A stretch of DNA of 64,000 nucleotides from Nissolia schottii (taxonomy: Eukaryota; Streptophyta; Magnoliopsida; Fabales; Fabaceae): contig QANU01033113.1 of NCBI GenBank assembly GCA_003254905.1, positions 271,262 through 335,261 of the forward strand, read 5' to 3'. Of the stretch, positions 11,940 to 24,398 are shown piece after piece. The notes beneath the pieces were generated by a model. The model saw only the letters and a list, made by a program, of their open reading frames with translations. It had not been told where the DNA came from and did no database searches. The number at the start of each line of letters is the position of its first letter. Within the stretch, counting starts at the first letter, position 1. The position numbers and the translations under genes are program-made.

Positions 11940-13330
11940 TTGCGAAACTTTAGGTGGCTCTTGATAATGATGTCCTCGCATAAGAAATCTTTATACATTG
12001 TTCTTATACCAATGTCAATACTCCACCGAAGGTTTATAAGTTATATGTTGTTCACCAACCAGTGGGACGCGATTCAACCACCTCTGAATTCACGGATTAT
12101 GTCTTAGCATCCAATTTGCCAATGTTAATGCCTCTTGATTTTCCCTCATATTACAATTATGAGTGATACCTACAATACTAAGGCTAGACCCAACAAGCAT
12201 CCTTTGAACCAAATTGTTGCATAATGTAGTCGGTTGCGTTCCATTTTACCGTCTCAAAGCAAACGAGTCGGCAGACTACTAACCACATAGGTCATATATT
12301 CTTCACCTCTACTAGAATGACTCTAGCAATGGATGAGTTTCAATATGGTTTCCATATAAACTGCATAAAAAGAATAAATTAGATATAGATATTAACTACG
12401 ATATCACACAATATGGAACATATACAATATTTTAATTATTGACTATCTCGTCTGGTTCCATGTGTTCAATGACAGTTCTTATTTCTTTGATCGTTCTGAG
12501 ATGGACATGAGAAACATACACGTGTGTCACCTAGCTATCTATAAATTATTATATTGTTTAAATCGACAGCATGAAAAATAAGATCTATTAAAATAAATTA
12601 AATTAAATTTGTCATGCAAAAAACTTTTACCTCAACGCAAATGGAAATGATTACTGGTTTGTGTTCTAGGACATGGGAGCAAGTTTAAGAAATTTATAGA
12701 ATGTCCACGTCTGAAGGAGCACCATGCAATCATTGATTCTCATACATTTGGCATGTGTAGCATGACATAAGAACCTATCAAGTACAACAAGGACAATTGA
12801 ACCCCAACTATACGACTCGATCGTATGCAAATTACAAAGTATCCAGTACTTTGATAGGACCAATTACTATGCTTGTCAGAAAACAAAATATGATCAAACA
12901 ATCACAACATATATCCGCAAACATGCCACTATACTATCTGTTGCATGTCATGTTCGTCAATATCATCGCAAATATTGACCCCTAAATAGTGGTCTAGCCA
13001 CACTGTAGAGATGAAAGATCCATGCATATCAAGGGATGAGGAATTATTCTAAGTGCTTCCTGACACAAATTTTAGAGAGATGATCCCATGAATATTATGT
13101 AAGATCCCATTACGAATTCACTATCACATCGAAATCCAAGTAACATTAGCACATCTTCTAATGTCACTGCACACCGTGAACTAGATGAAACATATGCGTC
13201 TCTTGTCTTCATCACTCCGCAAGCGCAGAAATAAGCTCTTGGTTGACTAGAATATTAGGAATTGAAGCCACCAGATACAAACTAGCATTTTCTAGATAGG
13301 ATCGTATTAAGGGATTCATTGACTTAATAT
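11940..13330 (-). pseudogene. plant mobile domain (MAIN-like, PF10536-type) pseudogene
   Basis: Read on the minus strand, pieces of a plant mobile domain are recognisable in order. A fragment ETHMFHLVHG near 13185 is followed, after a one-base frame shift, by CAVTLEDVLMLLGFRCDS (about 13125-13175). After decayed sequence comes YSWGSIVLVVLDRFLC and then CMVLLQTWTFYKFLKLAP (about 12670-12810). Known family members carry the same order (ETHTFHLP, TVTLEDVA-LLGL, SWGSAVLA-LYR-LC, LLQ-WAWERFP-LAP). Plant mobile domains occur in Mutator-like and Gypsy-associated transposon proteins and in domesticated MAIN/MAIL genes. Frameshifts and stops between the conserved blocks show it is dead. The limits of the remnant are approximate. 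Confidence 0.65.
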
Positions 13331-16300
13331 TCTCGTGTCTATTTCATAACACTCACACCTCTTATAATAATAAAATGAACATTACAAATCAAACAACACG
13401 TAGTTATCAATAAATTTTTTTAAATGTCAAAATAAGTGCATGTTTCTGGTACACACAATCCTAATGTAAGGCAAATGTAGAGCATAATTTGTGTATTACT
13501 TTTTAACAACATTCTTAAAAAATAAACAAATAACATGTAGTTATCAATAATTTTTTAAAATGTCAAAATAAACGTACGTTTCTGGTACATAGAATCCTAA
13601 TAGTAAGACAAGTGTAAAACATACTTCATGTCTCACTTTTTAACGAGATACTTAAAAAAATAAAAAAAATAAAATATAACACGAATAATATTAAGTTTCA
13701 ATACAAACCTGATCATTCTAAATAACTCGTTTTGATATATGTAACGAATGATCTACAACATCATCAACCTTTGGCCTTACCATATTCAGGATTTTTTTTT
13801 ATGAACATTGTTACACACTCACACTCTGTTGCACACTTTGAAAGAAGTAGGATGAAAAAGTGAAAAATTGTGCAATTTCTTCGTTGAGGGGGGCCATTAT
13901 ACCCTCAAGCTCGCTCAACAAGGTCTGTCACGGACATAACCTAAAATCATCATGATGGCAGGTGACTTCAGCACCTCATAGTCCGTCTCCTGCTCCCTGC
14001 TACACCTGCATCAGCTATTAGCCTAAAATTGCCACTGACGCTCTGCCAATTTCAGGTCCGTCAGCAGTTTTTTTAAAAAAATTCCAAAATCACCTCGTAC
14101 TTAATTATTTTAAAATTTTGACTCATACATTTATAAATTATATTTCTACCCATATTAATATATTAACTATTTTTTAGACCCATTTTGAGGTGCAAACCCC
14201 AACATATAATTGAATATCCATATAGAACTCTCAATATTAAAAATTAATATAGACATATTTGAAAATATTCGAGAGTAGAGATTTAAAAACGCTATCATGT
14301 GCTCCCAACTTGATTAAATAAGCCTCCACAATATTTTGAAGGTAGGAAAGCATATACACGTTTTTTAAGTGAGTGTGGCCAACATGCTTGACCGCACATT
14401 ATCTGGATCACCAAAGCAAAAAGTGCAAAAGATTTAATTATTCGTAATTTTATATTGTTTCATGTGCAGAAATGTTTATCTGCACAACAACATGATGGCA
14501 ATAGTGGGACCCTCTTTAAGAATCTTCTTAATTGCTGGTTTAAGGGATCTCTGAATGATTTAACACTGTTTTACTATGCAGAAAAAGATAAAGTGTTAGG
14601 TAGAACTCATTTTTCCAATGCCACGATTTCTAACCTAACACATTTTTCATTTCTGAATGCCCTGTTATGTGATAAACGTAAGACTGGCTTGTAAAAAACA
14701 AACATAAGTCACACAACATGCAAATAACGCTAACCTCAGCTACAAAAATTTCCACCTATGACATCAAAAACTCATCTCATTAACCCAATTACCTACTACC
14801 CTTCTGTAACTTTGTGAATGAATTTGTGTAACTGGAGGCATAAAATCAACTACAAACCTTTCACGTTTCTACAACAAGTTTTTCTGCAGACGTATACATA
14901 TATACGCGGCAGCACTAAAAGGTCTGCAAATCACTATAGTATCATCAATTATTTAAAAAACAACGAATTAGCACTGTTAGCATTGAACAATGTCAACCAA
15001 AAAGTCCTAAGTTTGACTTTTAATGTTCCTCTATTAATTAAACCATTTGAAAGTATTATTAAATTCTTGCTAAGCATTATGCCATACTCTACTAACCTTA
15101 GAATGGAACAGGCTCTTCTGTTCCTAAACTTTCAATCATTAAAAAAAGGTATTATTAGAAAGTTATGACAGTTCATTTGTACAAAGCATTTGCCTCCTCA
15201 TTCCATTTTTAAAATCTAATGTGAATGTGCAAGATAATGGCTAGATGTCAAGTTTTGGCTTTCAAATATATTTTGGAGAGAAGAATATTGGACACAAAAT
15301 GAGATTTTTCTTAAAGAAGGAAGCTCTTACTAAGAACAAAAATCCAGCGGAGAGAGGAAGAGAGGGGTTGTAGTGTGCAGGACAGTTCATGATTTCCACA
15401 CTATTTTTCACACAAAAGGCAGCTTGAACGTTGTACAGCTTTGTGTACATTGCAAGACAAAGTTACATCAAAGTCATAACAGCAAAAAATATNAGATAGA
15501 AAGAATAACAGAACAAAACCTATTAAATGGGCTTCAGCTGGTGTGCCTGTATCATGGGGAGTCTTATAGATGCACCAGGAGAGGTTGGTTCTCTAGATGA
15601 ATCAATAGCTTGTGAACTATAAGGGTTTGGGGGGAAATTGTGTTTTTAATTATTAATGGTTTTGATGATTAGGACTCTGTGTTATCAAGGATTTAGGGTT
15701 ACCTATCATTTTATAAATTACTTTACATTAAGGCATGGACACATTCTGAATTTGCCTATGAAATTGAATATCAAATTTCAGGTCAACTTGTTCCTTCCTA
15801 CCAATCTACCATGATTTCTTCTTTATCTTTCAGCCTAAGTGCACTTCAAATATCTTAGCGTTCTCAGCAAAGCAAACATGTATGCTCCTAAATAGCCCAA
15901 CTCTTGCAAGGTTACTGGTGTGCCTCCACAAGCCATTGGAGCATCAACAAAAATATCCACTGGCAGTAACTTTAAACTCTGCAGCTTTTCTAGCAAAAAA
16001 AGGGTTCATCCCTTTCTAAGCTCCAGAACCAGAACCAGAACATTCAATCAAGGAGCAGGTAGTTATGTTCCCTTGAGATAGATCAGTTGATAGAATAGAG
16101 CTATAAGACATGTAAGGGGAGAGCATGGGAAACCCACACAATACCAAGACAGAATTTCGGCAATTGAACAGCTGGACCTTTCCAATGGCAAATCACAAGG
16201 CTCATAAGTGCTCCTCTGAGGAAATTCAATTATAATATACTGAGCAGGAGTTGCTTAGTAAGCCACTCAGTACAACATGGCCAACATCAATGAAACACAA

Positions 16301-16880
16301 ATCAAATGAGTGACATAGTATGTATGACATGCAATTTAGCCAAATTTTCAGGTAACACATTTCATGCCATTGCGCATAGGAGAGCAGTCAACCAAGCACC
16401 GTACGTGGAATACATATACATGATATACTAATGTGCAGAAAATAATGATCAAGATTTTGAAATAAGAATCTTACACAAGTTACATACCTCAGGATCACGA
16501 GTCATGACCCTTGGCAGCAATAAGCAATCCACCAACATTACTGAACAGAAGATAATACTACTCAGCTGAACATGCTTTAACACAAGAAGCAAAAACCAAA
16601 TCAGTAACAAATCACAGTGTCAAAGCATTGAAGATCAAATTGGGAAGTCCTCAGTATACCCAAGATTCACATTTCTGCAACTTCCCTGGCCACTGCTATG
16701 AAAGGCCTTGAAGCTAATTTTATGCCCCAAATTCTGTTCCATGCGCAGTACAAGACATATTTTCAGTAAAAGCAGGCGATGCAAAAGGATAACGTATTAA
16801 CATAAACGCAAGGGTCTTTGACATTATTGTTTAAGAAATCCAAATTGTATAAACGACGGTCGTGGACCGCCACAGGGCTA
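13331..16880. other. intergenic spacer with weak coding-like patches
   Basis: No complete gene is visible. 13380-13700 contains a diverged tandem duplication (the phrase CATGTAGTTATCAATAA or a close variant appears twice, about 150 bp apart). Around 14040-14170 is a diverged copy of the AATCGCC-type repeat seen at 30.5 kb. On the minus strand, 16488-16540 and about 15850-15990 look like possible exon remnants. One ambiguous base lies at 15493. Confidence 0.4.
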
Positions 16881-16889
16881 CCACTACCA

Positions 16890-17020
16890 ATGTGGCGGCA
16901 CTGGGGCCTACTACCGTAGGCCATCCTTAAAAGGATTGGCTACTTACCGTAGGTGAAGAGGGGGGAAGAAATTGAGTAGGAACTCCATTCTAGAGAGGAG
17001 AGGAGTCTAAAGTTCTAAGC
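16890..17020. repeat. dispersed repeat, copy 1 (related to 37915-37980)
   Basis: The phrase CCTACTACCGTAGGCCATCC followed by TAAAAGGATTGGCTA and CTTACCGTAGGTGAAGA recurs with few differences at 37930-37980 beside the SDH7-like gene. It ends here against the copia RNase H remnant. The family is not identified. Confidence 0.5.
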
Positions 17021-17139
17021 GAGTTGAAAGGGGAGAGGGGATCTCTATATATAGCCGGAGAGGTGGCCAAAAGTGTGGGTCAGTGCGTTGCAGCACCTCG
17101 CTGCTACCCCTTGCAATGGGCTCTTCATCGCTGGCCATT

Positions 17140-17955
17140 ACGAATAGACAACTCACACAAATTGTCCAAGTTGGAAGGTGATCCACTCTCTGATCCCGTA
17201 GCTTATACATGACTCATTAGAAGACTTATCTACCTCACAACCACTAGGCCATACCTCTCCTTTGATGTTAATCAATTGGCTAAGTTCATGTCTGCTCCTA
17301 CAACTACGCATCACTAAGCTGCATTGCGGGTTCTCAAGTATCTCAAGAGCAATCCCGAATTAGGTCTTTTCTTCCCTTAAACTTCAAAACCCAAATTGAA
17401 GGCCTATAATGATGCAAATTGGGTTGAATGCCCTGATACATGAAGATCCACTATTGAATTGTACATATATCTAGGAAACTCGCTGATTAGTTGGCACTCC
17501 AAAAAATAAACAATAGTATCTCGCTTTTCCTATGAAGCAAAATATCGTGCTTTGGTTGCAACTACTTGTGAGCTTCGGTGGCTCTATTATCTTCTAAGAG
17601 ATCTTGGCATTACCTCACACACCACAGCTATCATATATTGTGATAGTAGCTTTGCTATTCAAATAACATACAACCCAAAATTCCATTAAGGAACCAAGTA
17701 CATTNTAAAGGGCGTAAATCACCCAAAATAATAAAATTTGGTGTGATAATTAACTTGTAAATAGGTTAGGATTTAGAGTACTTGCTAATAGTGTTTATGA
17801 CACTTAAGTTAGTTAATCAGCTGTTGTGACAGTTGGAGTTTGTCACATGACTTGCAATGCAAGCTACCAAATGTAATCTGTATGTATAGCACTTTGATGT
17901 GCCTTAATGAATTGATAATTCATTTTCCATTTTTCACTTTCTATTAATGAACACA
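17140..17955 (+). mobile_element. Ty1-copia remnant: RNase H end plus probable 3' LTR
   Basis: From about 17150 to 17704 one uninterrupted reading frame carries the C-terminal end of copia polyprotein: LEGDPLSDPVAY, then RLIYLTTTRP, ALRVLKYLKSNPELGLFFP, NDANW, SRFSYEAKYRAL, CELRWLYYLLRDLGI, YCDSSFAIQI and NPKFH. These match the RNase H landmarks (DANW, S-x-AEAEYRA, ELxWL, CDN-SA) of the superfamily. Six in-frame stops interrupt it, but no frameshift does. Conserved alignment suggests most arose from CAA or CGA codons by C-to-T change, as expected from deamination in methylated, silenced DNA. After an ambiguous base at 17705, AT-rich DNA with a TATA-like stretch near 17878 looks like the 3' LTR. 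Its ends are uncertain. Confidence 0.75.
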
Positions 17956-17959
17956 TTTT

Positions 17960-18696
17960 GGTAAATCAATGAAAGAAATTTTAGGTTTTTTTAGTACGTA
18001 GAAACTTTAGTTATTTTAGTACTAGAAGAAAAAAAAATATTTTAGTATTCTCAACTTAAAATACATGTTTGGTTGATATTTTTAGTTTTAATATATAATT
18101 TGTTTGTTTGTTTATGTATTTTTTAAATGAGAGTATTTTTTATTTAATAAAAATGTAATCAATTTTTTTTTGTTTGACGAGGCGATGTCTGCTACCAACA
18201 GTGACTAATCTTCCTTTGATGCTTCAAGATTACTGAAATGAGTATGCTTATTTCAATAAGACTTTTTTTTATACACACTCTCATAATTGAACCCCTTACC
18301 AACTATCAACTGTGTATGTGTGTTAGGCTTTGTTGGTTAAAAGTAATCAAATATGAACATTTGTTTGGATGAGTTTTCCAGAATATAATATGTGATGTTA
18401 ACAAACTTTATTTCGTTTGAAATAAACGGAAAATAGTTTATAACTAAAACTATCTAAGAGCTAATCATAAATTAAAATAATAATAATAATTAATGTAAAA
18501 CAGTTCATGATCTTATCTAATCCAATAAGTAAAAGTTGCGATAACTTCTAAATGCAATTTAGCATGGAACTTCCGTCTCCAGCACTAATAAAGGTAAATA
18601 AATCACAGAAATGATTGAAGGATCAATATGTATAAAACGAATACATTTTGTGGAAATGAAGAAAAGGGCACCTCACTTTTATCTCCCACTATATCC

Positions 18697-18728
<32 letters not shown>

Positions 18729-19808
18729 TGGATTCTTCAAAGCGTACAAGCAAGATCCTCCGTAGAAGAAAAAGTATGTATGTAGTGGCCCTCCAAACTT
18801 TATAAAAGCCTTCAAAGTAGATTTTATTTGCAAAGCATACTATGACCGCAGCATACACTCCTACCGTTTATTGATAATAATGGAAAACGCATTTCTAGAA
18901 TGATTCATATATTGGGTTTGGTTTTCCATTTCAAAGCTTTAAATCATAGTCAATATTAAATAAGAGTACTGCTACACGTACACCAAAAAATGTACACCAT
19001 GCATATACCCTATACTTATATACATAAAGTTTGTGTTTTAATGCATGTAATGTTTGTGCACTTAATTAAATATAATTGAGAATATCATCTATAAGTTTGC
19101 AATGTTTGTGCACTCATGAGAATAAAGTTTGTGCATTATTAATGGTATATGTAAAAGCGTATAAAATTTGGTTTACATGTAGCATTTTTGATTAAATAAA
19201 TAAAAACAGTTATCGATAAGTTTGTTGTATTTAATACAATTAAAATGCTAAGGGCTGTTGTGTTCAAAAAACTGTTTGTTGTTGGCATAAGCTTATGAAG
19301 GTGGAAACTCAATCTCTTAAGGAGAATTGGTTTATTCACCACCAAATATCACCCCTGTTAGAAAAACAAATGGGTCCATTGAGCATTAGAATAAGGTCAA
19401 AATTAGTAACAAATGGATAGACACAAACGAAGGGCCTAGACTAATCTGATAATTTTTCTCTTGAACTTAAAATGAACACCATTTTATCCATTTTTTTAGC
19501 ATTCATATCTATTTAAAATTGATATTTGCATCAATTAGATGTTAATTTTGCTCCTTAAAAATATAAGTATAAGTCACTTTGGTCCCTAAAATTCAAAAAC
19601 TGACTTTTTAATCCTTGAAATTAGAAATCATAAGTCAAGTTGGTCCTTCAATTTATTATCATGTATGCTTTCATTGATTTGCCACATTAAATAAGACTAT
19701 GACAATTGTTGGGGTTGCAAATGAATATTATAGTACTATTTGGGGTTGAAAATGTGGTTGTGACAACACTTAGAGCCTAGAGTCCGTTAAGTTCTACTCA
19801 AGACAATA
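17960..19808. other. AT-rich intergenic spacer
   Basis: No gene is visible. It contains a (TA)n(TG)n microsatellite at about 18690-18729 and, at about 19540-19690, a stretch with the CTTTGGTCCCTAAAATT type of wording seen in non-autonomous plant elements. Confidence 0.5.
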
Positions 19809-19817
19809 AAATTATTA

Positions 19818-21102
19818 GGGGAAAGTGCCAACTATGTTCCTGAAAATTGAACTAAGTGCCAACTAGGTCCTTGATTAAAAAAAGTGTCAATTTGGTCCTT
19901 GAAATTTTTAAATGTTCCCCATGTTGGATCCTTTGTTAGTGAGATCATTAATGGATGCTGACGTATCTATCAACCCCTCCGTTTTCTCTCCTCTCTCTCC
20001 TAATCACCTAAGAAAATCTCTAAACTGACTCGTACATATCCATCAAATCTCTAAAATACTCATTTCTTCTTTCCCCTCACTTTGACAACCCAACTCATGA
20101 TCATCCATCCATCCCTTTCTCCTCCCACCACCAGTCTCACCCCTACCCCACAACCACCTCCACCCCCATCGTACTCCCAATTTTCACCACTGACAAAACC
20201 ACCACCATCTCCACCTACAACGCCACCACCACGACCAACCATCTCCACCTTTAAGGTGAAATGACCAAACCTACAAAGCTCAAACCCACTTCCAACATCT
20301 CAACCATTTATAAATCACAAACTTTATCTCCTTCTATAACTCACAACATGTCATGACAGATCCAAACCCGACATTCGCAGCAAACCCCAAACCCCTGATA
20401 ATGACCAAGAATCGCAACAACAACAACCAAAAAATAAGAACAATTCAAATCCGCAATTCCCCCAACCCGTTACCTCACAAGTAAAGATCCTCAAATCCTA
20501 ACCATCCCCGATCCCGATTCTAATAAGCCCCCAAAAGAAGAAGACACAATCATGGAATCCAACACTCTCGTTGTTGTCTCCGCTGTCTCCTCTAGAATCA
20601 ACTCCAACTGTCACGTGTTGAAGCGGAAGAAAGTGCGATCGAAATGAACTAGGAGCTTTGATGCCTCCTTGGCGAGTTGGGAGCGTGCATTGTCATTTTG
20701 GTTGCCAAAGATGTCATTTTTGTCATCTCCGTCATCATTTTGGTGTGGTGGAAATCGTGTTCGGTGGTAGGGGTAGGGTTGCCATAGTGGTGGTGAAGAA
20801 CATGGAGGTAGAAGATGCCATAGTGGTGGTGGGGTTGAAAGAAGAAGAAGAAGAAGAAGAAGGGGTTGAGGTGGTGGGGGCGCTCTCCGTTCCGTTCTTT
20901 TAGGTTATTTTTTTATTATTATCATAACAAAATGACGTTGTTTTGGTGAGAAGAGGAAACACAATAGAGTAGCTGATGAACATGTCATCGTTTGTTAAAA
21001 AATGTTTAAAAATTTTAGAAATTAAGTTGACACTTTTTATTTTAATCAGTCACCTAAATGATATTTAGGTCAATTTTCAAGGTTTTAAATGACACTTTTT
21101 CC
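19818..21102. mobile_element. long-terminal-inverted-repeat element, MULE-like (possibly carrying captured sequence)
   Basis: The left end begins GGGGAAAGTGCC and the right end, reverse complemented, begins GGAAAAAGTGTC. Both continue into matching phrases (CCTGAAAATTGA/CCTTGAAAATTGA, CTGATTAAAA with AAGTGTCAA, AAATTTTTAAA) for over 100 bp. Long inverted ends with little else in common are typical of Mutator-like elements. The candidate 9-bp target duplication (19809-19817 against 21103-21111) matches at only six of nine positions. The interior of about 1.05 kb has a C-rich, Pro/Thr-coding-like stretch (20080-20260) and a GC-richer stretch (20560-20900) unlike the flanks, so captured gene sequence is possible. 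No transposase is present. Confidence 0.5.
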
Positions 21103-22105
21103 AAATTTCTTGCTTTCTGTCTCTTATTCTAGAATGATGAATTGACTTTTCTGTTGATTTCCTGGAGCTTTTGACTGACAATCAAGGGACAGCCTGTGAG
21201 TTGTGACCCTGCGTGTTTTGAAGTCTGACCAATGAATTTTCCAACTTAACGTAAAGATATAGTCAAGCACTCATTGTACTATGTTTGAGAAATTATTTCC
21301 ATACTATAATAATGTGACAAGCATTATAAAGTAATACTAAAGGAAATGTCGCAAGTATTAAATATGCAAAATTAATAATAAAAGGAAGAAGGAATTATAC
21401 AGCCATTTAGTTATTGATTTTGTTATAAGATAATAAGATAAAGAAATTGAAGAGGCACAACAGCTACACTAAAAGGGTAATAACGTAAAAGAGAATTGTA
21501 AAAGCATTTAAGAGTAGAATAAGAGCTCTGGTGACCTTTCAAAAATAAAGATTGGGTTGGTCGACTATAAGAATTAATTATGAGTTGATATGTTGATTAG
21601 GATGAAAAGCAACCAAACCAAATTGGGAGATTATCATTTCCAATCAGAGAAGGAAAAAAGACCATTAAGAGTGATCGCTTTTGTGAGAGCGACTCATAAG
21701 AAAGCACGCCATTTGAAAACTTGGAAATTTTCAAGACAAGGAAAGCTAAGGACGACAAATGAGTCTATGAGGGCAAAATAATTGTCGGCGCCATGTTTTA
21801 AATTAGAAATTTAAATGAATGGAAGTTATTTGGAGCCAAAAGAAGTTAACTAGAAAGAGATTAGTTAGCAGTTTGAAGAAGAAGAAGTGGTGGACAACGT
21901 GGGACAAAGACTGTGAAGTTCAACCTCACCAAGGAACGTGACGAACATATGTAAAGACCACTATTTTTATAAATATGCATACTTGGCATAACATAATTTT
22001 TTGGATTTCACACATGTAAACTCCTTGCAAAACTCATTGTCTATGTGATACACGACTACACCGAGAAAATCCAATAATTTTCCTTTTAACTTGTTTTTTG
22101 TCATT
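21103..22105. other. intergenic spacer
   Basis: AT-rich, no supported gene or repeat boundary. It ends at an ambiguous base (22106) where the copia remnant stops abruptly. Confidence 0.5.
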
Positions 22106-22106
22106 N

Positions 22107-24273
22107 TCAGTAGGAGGAGTTAGCACCAGAGACAGAGCCTGTTTTACAGAGCCAGGTTCCGGTGAAACAGGAGCAGCATGATGGGGAACCTAGGGAGCAT
22201 TCACGCTAATGCAGGATGGACAAGACCGAGAGGAGGTTGCTGAAGAGTCTGACGAAACAGGAAAAACAGGAGTAGGAGAGAACATGTGTCCCGAGAATGG
22301 TTCATAAAACAAGGAAATCAAAAAGTAGAATAAGACGAACCAGAACCTGCAAAAGGGAAGCAAAATTCATCAAATTGAGCATGGCGGGACACGTAAATCC
22401 GAGAAGTGGCCGGATCAAGGCATTTGAACCCTTTGTGATGACTGTTGTAGCCCAAGAAAATACAAGGAGAACTCCGAGGCCTAAATTTATGCTTCATGTA
22501 GGGACGCAAGCACGGAAAAACACGACAGCCAAAGGGATGAAAGTTAGCATATTATGGCGCAACCTGAAAGAAAAGAGTGAAAGGAATTTTTCCAGATAGC
22601 ACCTGAGAAGGAACACGATTAATAATGTAAACAACAGAACAAAAAGCATCAACCCAATAGAAAGGAGGAACCTGTGAGTGGTACAACATAGCGAGACCAA
22701 TTTCAAGAACATGCCCATGTTTGCGTTCAGCCAGACCATTTTGCGCTTGAGTACATGGCCATGAAAATCTATGAAATATCCCAGAAGAAGCAAACAGAGT
22801 CTGAACTTTGTTATTGGTGAATTCTGTACCATTATCACCTTGGAAGGTTTTAATAGACCGAGAAAATTGGTTTTCCACAAAGGAAGCGAAGAAGTAAATT
22901 ATAAAAGTCGGACTTATGTCGTAATATATAAAACAAAGTAAAACGAGAATGATCATCCACAAATATAACAAAATAAGAGTATTCAGCAATAGAAGCAACG
23001 GGAGAAGGTCCCCATAAATCACAATGAATAAGATCAAGAATAGCAGAGGCCCTTTTTTAATTGTCATAAAAAACTAAGCGTTTACTTTTAGCCATCTGGC
23101 AAGTGGAACAACAAATAGGCTTAGGCAAAACAGACGAAACAGCTAAACAACCTTGTTTACGAAACATACTAATAATATTAAAGTTAACATGACCGAAACG
23201 AGAGTGCCAAAGTTCAAAAGAGGCATGAGGCAGTGGAGAACTAGTAGAGAGCAACGCCTGAGGTCCTTGGTCAAGCACATAAAGTCCTTGGTCACAGCGC
23301 CCCCTTACCAGAACGGCTCTTGTCTTTCGATTCTGAATCACAAAGGAATCATCCACAAAAATAGCTTTAGCATGATTATCACTAGTCAATTTACTAATAG
23401 AAACAATATTTTTAGTTAGATGAGGCACAACCAAAACATCTGACAATGAAACAGTATTCAGTAAAGAACGACAACCAATATGAGTGATATCTAAAGAGGT
23501 CCCATTACCCACAAGAACATGATCATTACCAATATAATCCCGGGATGCAGTAAGCTGAGAAGAAGAATGTGTCATGTGAGATGTTGCACCTGTGTCCATA
23601 TACCAATCCGAGTCGGGAGAGTGGTTTAAGGAGCAGCTGGTAGTAAAAGCTTAAGCCAAATTTGCAGACTCATGAGACCTGTCCCAGCGAGCTGGACATT
23701 TATCAGCAGAGTGACACTGCTCATGACAAATCTGACAGTGAGGGACAAAGAAGCCGCGAAGACCAGAACTAGCATGGGGGTGACGCTGACGGGAGGCACC
23801 ATGTGAATTGCCACGGTGTCCACCATTTGAGCCGTGTCCACTAGAGTTGCATGAGTACGAGATCGAGTGTGTGCAAAGAAAGCAACGGGCGGTGGGGGTG
23901 TTGGTTCTTCAAGGGAAGCCTGAACAAGGGCATGACTTTCGACCTTACAAAGAATGTCAGTAAATTGAGGCAAAGGTTTCCGATCAAGCTGACCCATCAA
24001 GAAATTTCCATAAGAAGGACCAAGACCGCGAAGGAACCAGTGGGCTTTGTCATCATTAGCAACAGAAGCACCAATAGCGGCCAATTGATCACAAAGATCG
24101 GGGACGCTCGGCCACGCAAGAAGAGGCGCAGGTCAAGGAAGTTGAGCCGCGAGAGGGAGGTGGCGTGGCGAAGCACCGGGAGGGGCGGCCAGAAGAGAAG
24201 AGATAGAGGGGAAAGAAGAGAGGAAGGAGATGAAAGGGTTTGGAGGCTAGGGTTTAACCTGAACCTGATACCA
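22107..24273 (-). pseudogene. Ty1-copia gag-pol pseudogene (gag to integrase)
   Basis: Reading leftwards from the LTR: a primer-binding site; a leader; a gag remnant joined mid-domain (VANDDKAHWFLRGLG near 24050); an out-of-frame CCHC knuckle CQICHEQCHSADKC (near 23715); the aspartic protease DTGATSHM (near 23595); a GAG-pre-integrase LWHSRFGHVN with CCSTCQMAKS (near 23180-23080); integrase pieces including VDDHSRFT, GDNGTEF and NGLAERK (about 22960-22720); and the post-integrase CIFLGYNSHHKGFKCLDP (near 22450). Several frameshifts and stops break it. The first half of gag is missing, apparently by internal deletion near 24105. Reverse transcriptase, RNase H and the second LTR are also missing, since homology stops at the ambiguous base 22106. 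It is an immobile relic. Confidence 0.85.
24261..24273 (-). other. retrotransposon primer-binding site
   Basis: On the minus strand TGGTATCAG directly follows the LTR end. It matches the 3' end complement of plant initiator tRNA-Met used by most Ty1-copia elements. The match fades after nine bases. Confidence 0.7.
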
Positions 24274-24398
24274 TGTAAGAGTAAAGTATTCTCCACACTT
24301 TGAAAGATGTCTATTGATATATTTATAAAGTACAATGCAATGATAATAAATAATGAAAATAATAATAGAAGTAATATAAAGGAAATTATTTCCTAACA
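24274..24398 (-). mobile_element. short copia 5' LTR (125 bp)
   Basis: Bounded by TG and CA (TGTTAGGA at its start and CTTACA at its end on the minus strand) and placed immediately before the primer-binding site. A TATA-like TATAAATATA lies in the middle. At 125 bp it is short for a copia LTR. No second copy occurs in the window. Confidence 0.7.

Noticed and set aside
20082..20264. Pro/Thr-rich open frame resembling an extensin-like protein
   Set aside because: Short, no signal peptide, inside the long-TIR element; better explained as transposon interior or captured fragment.
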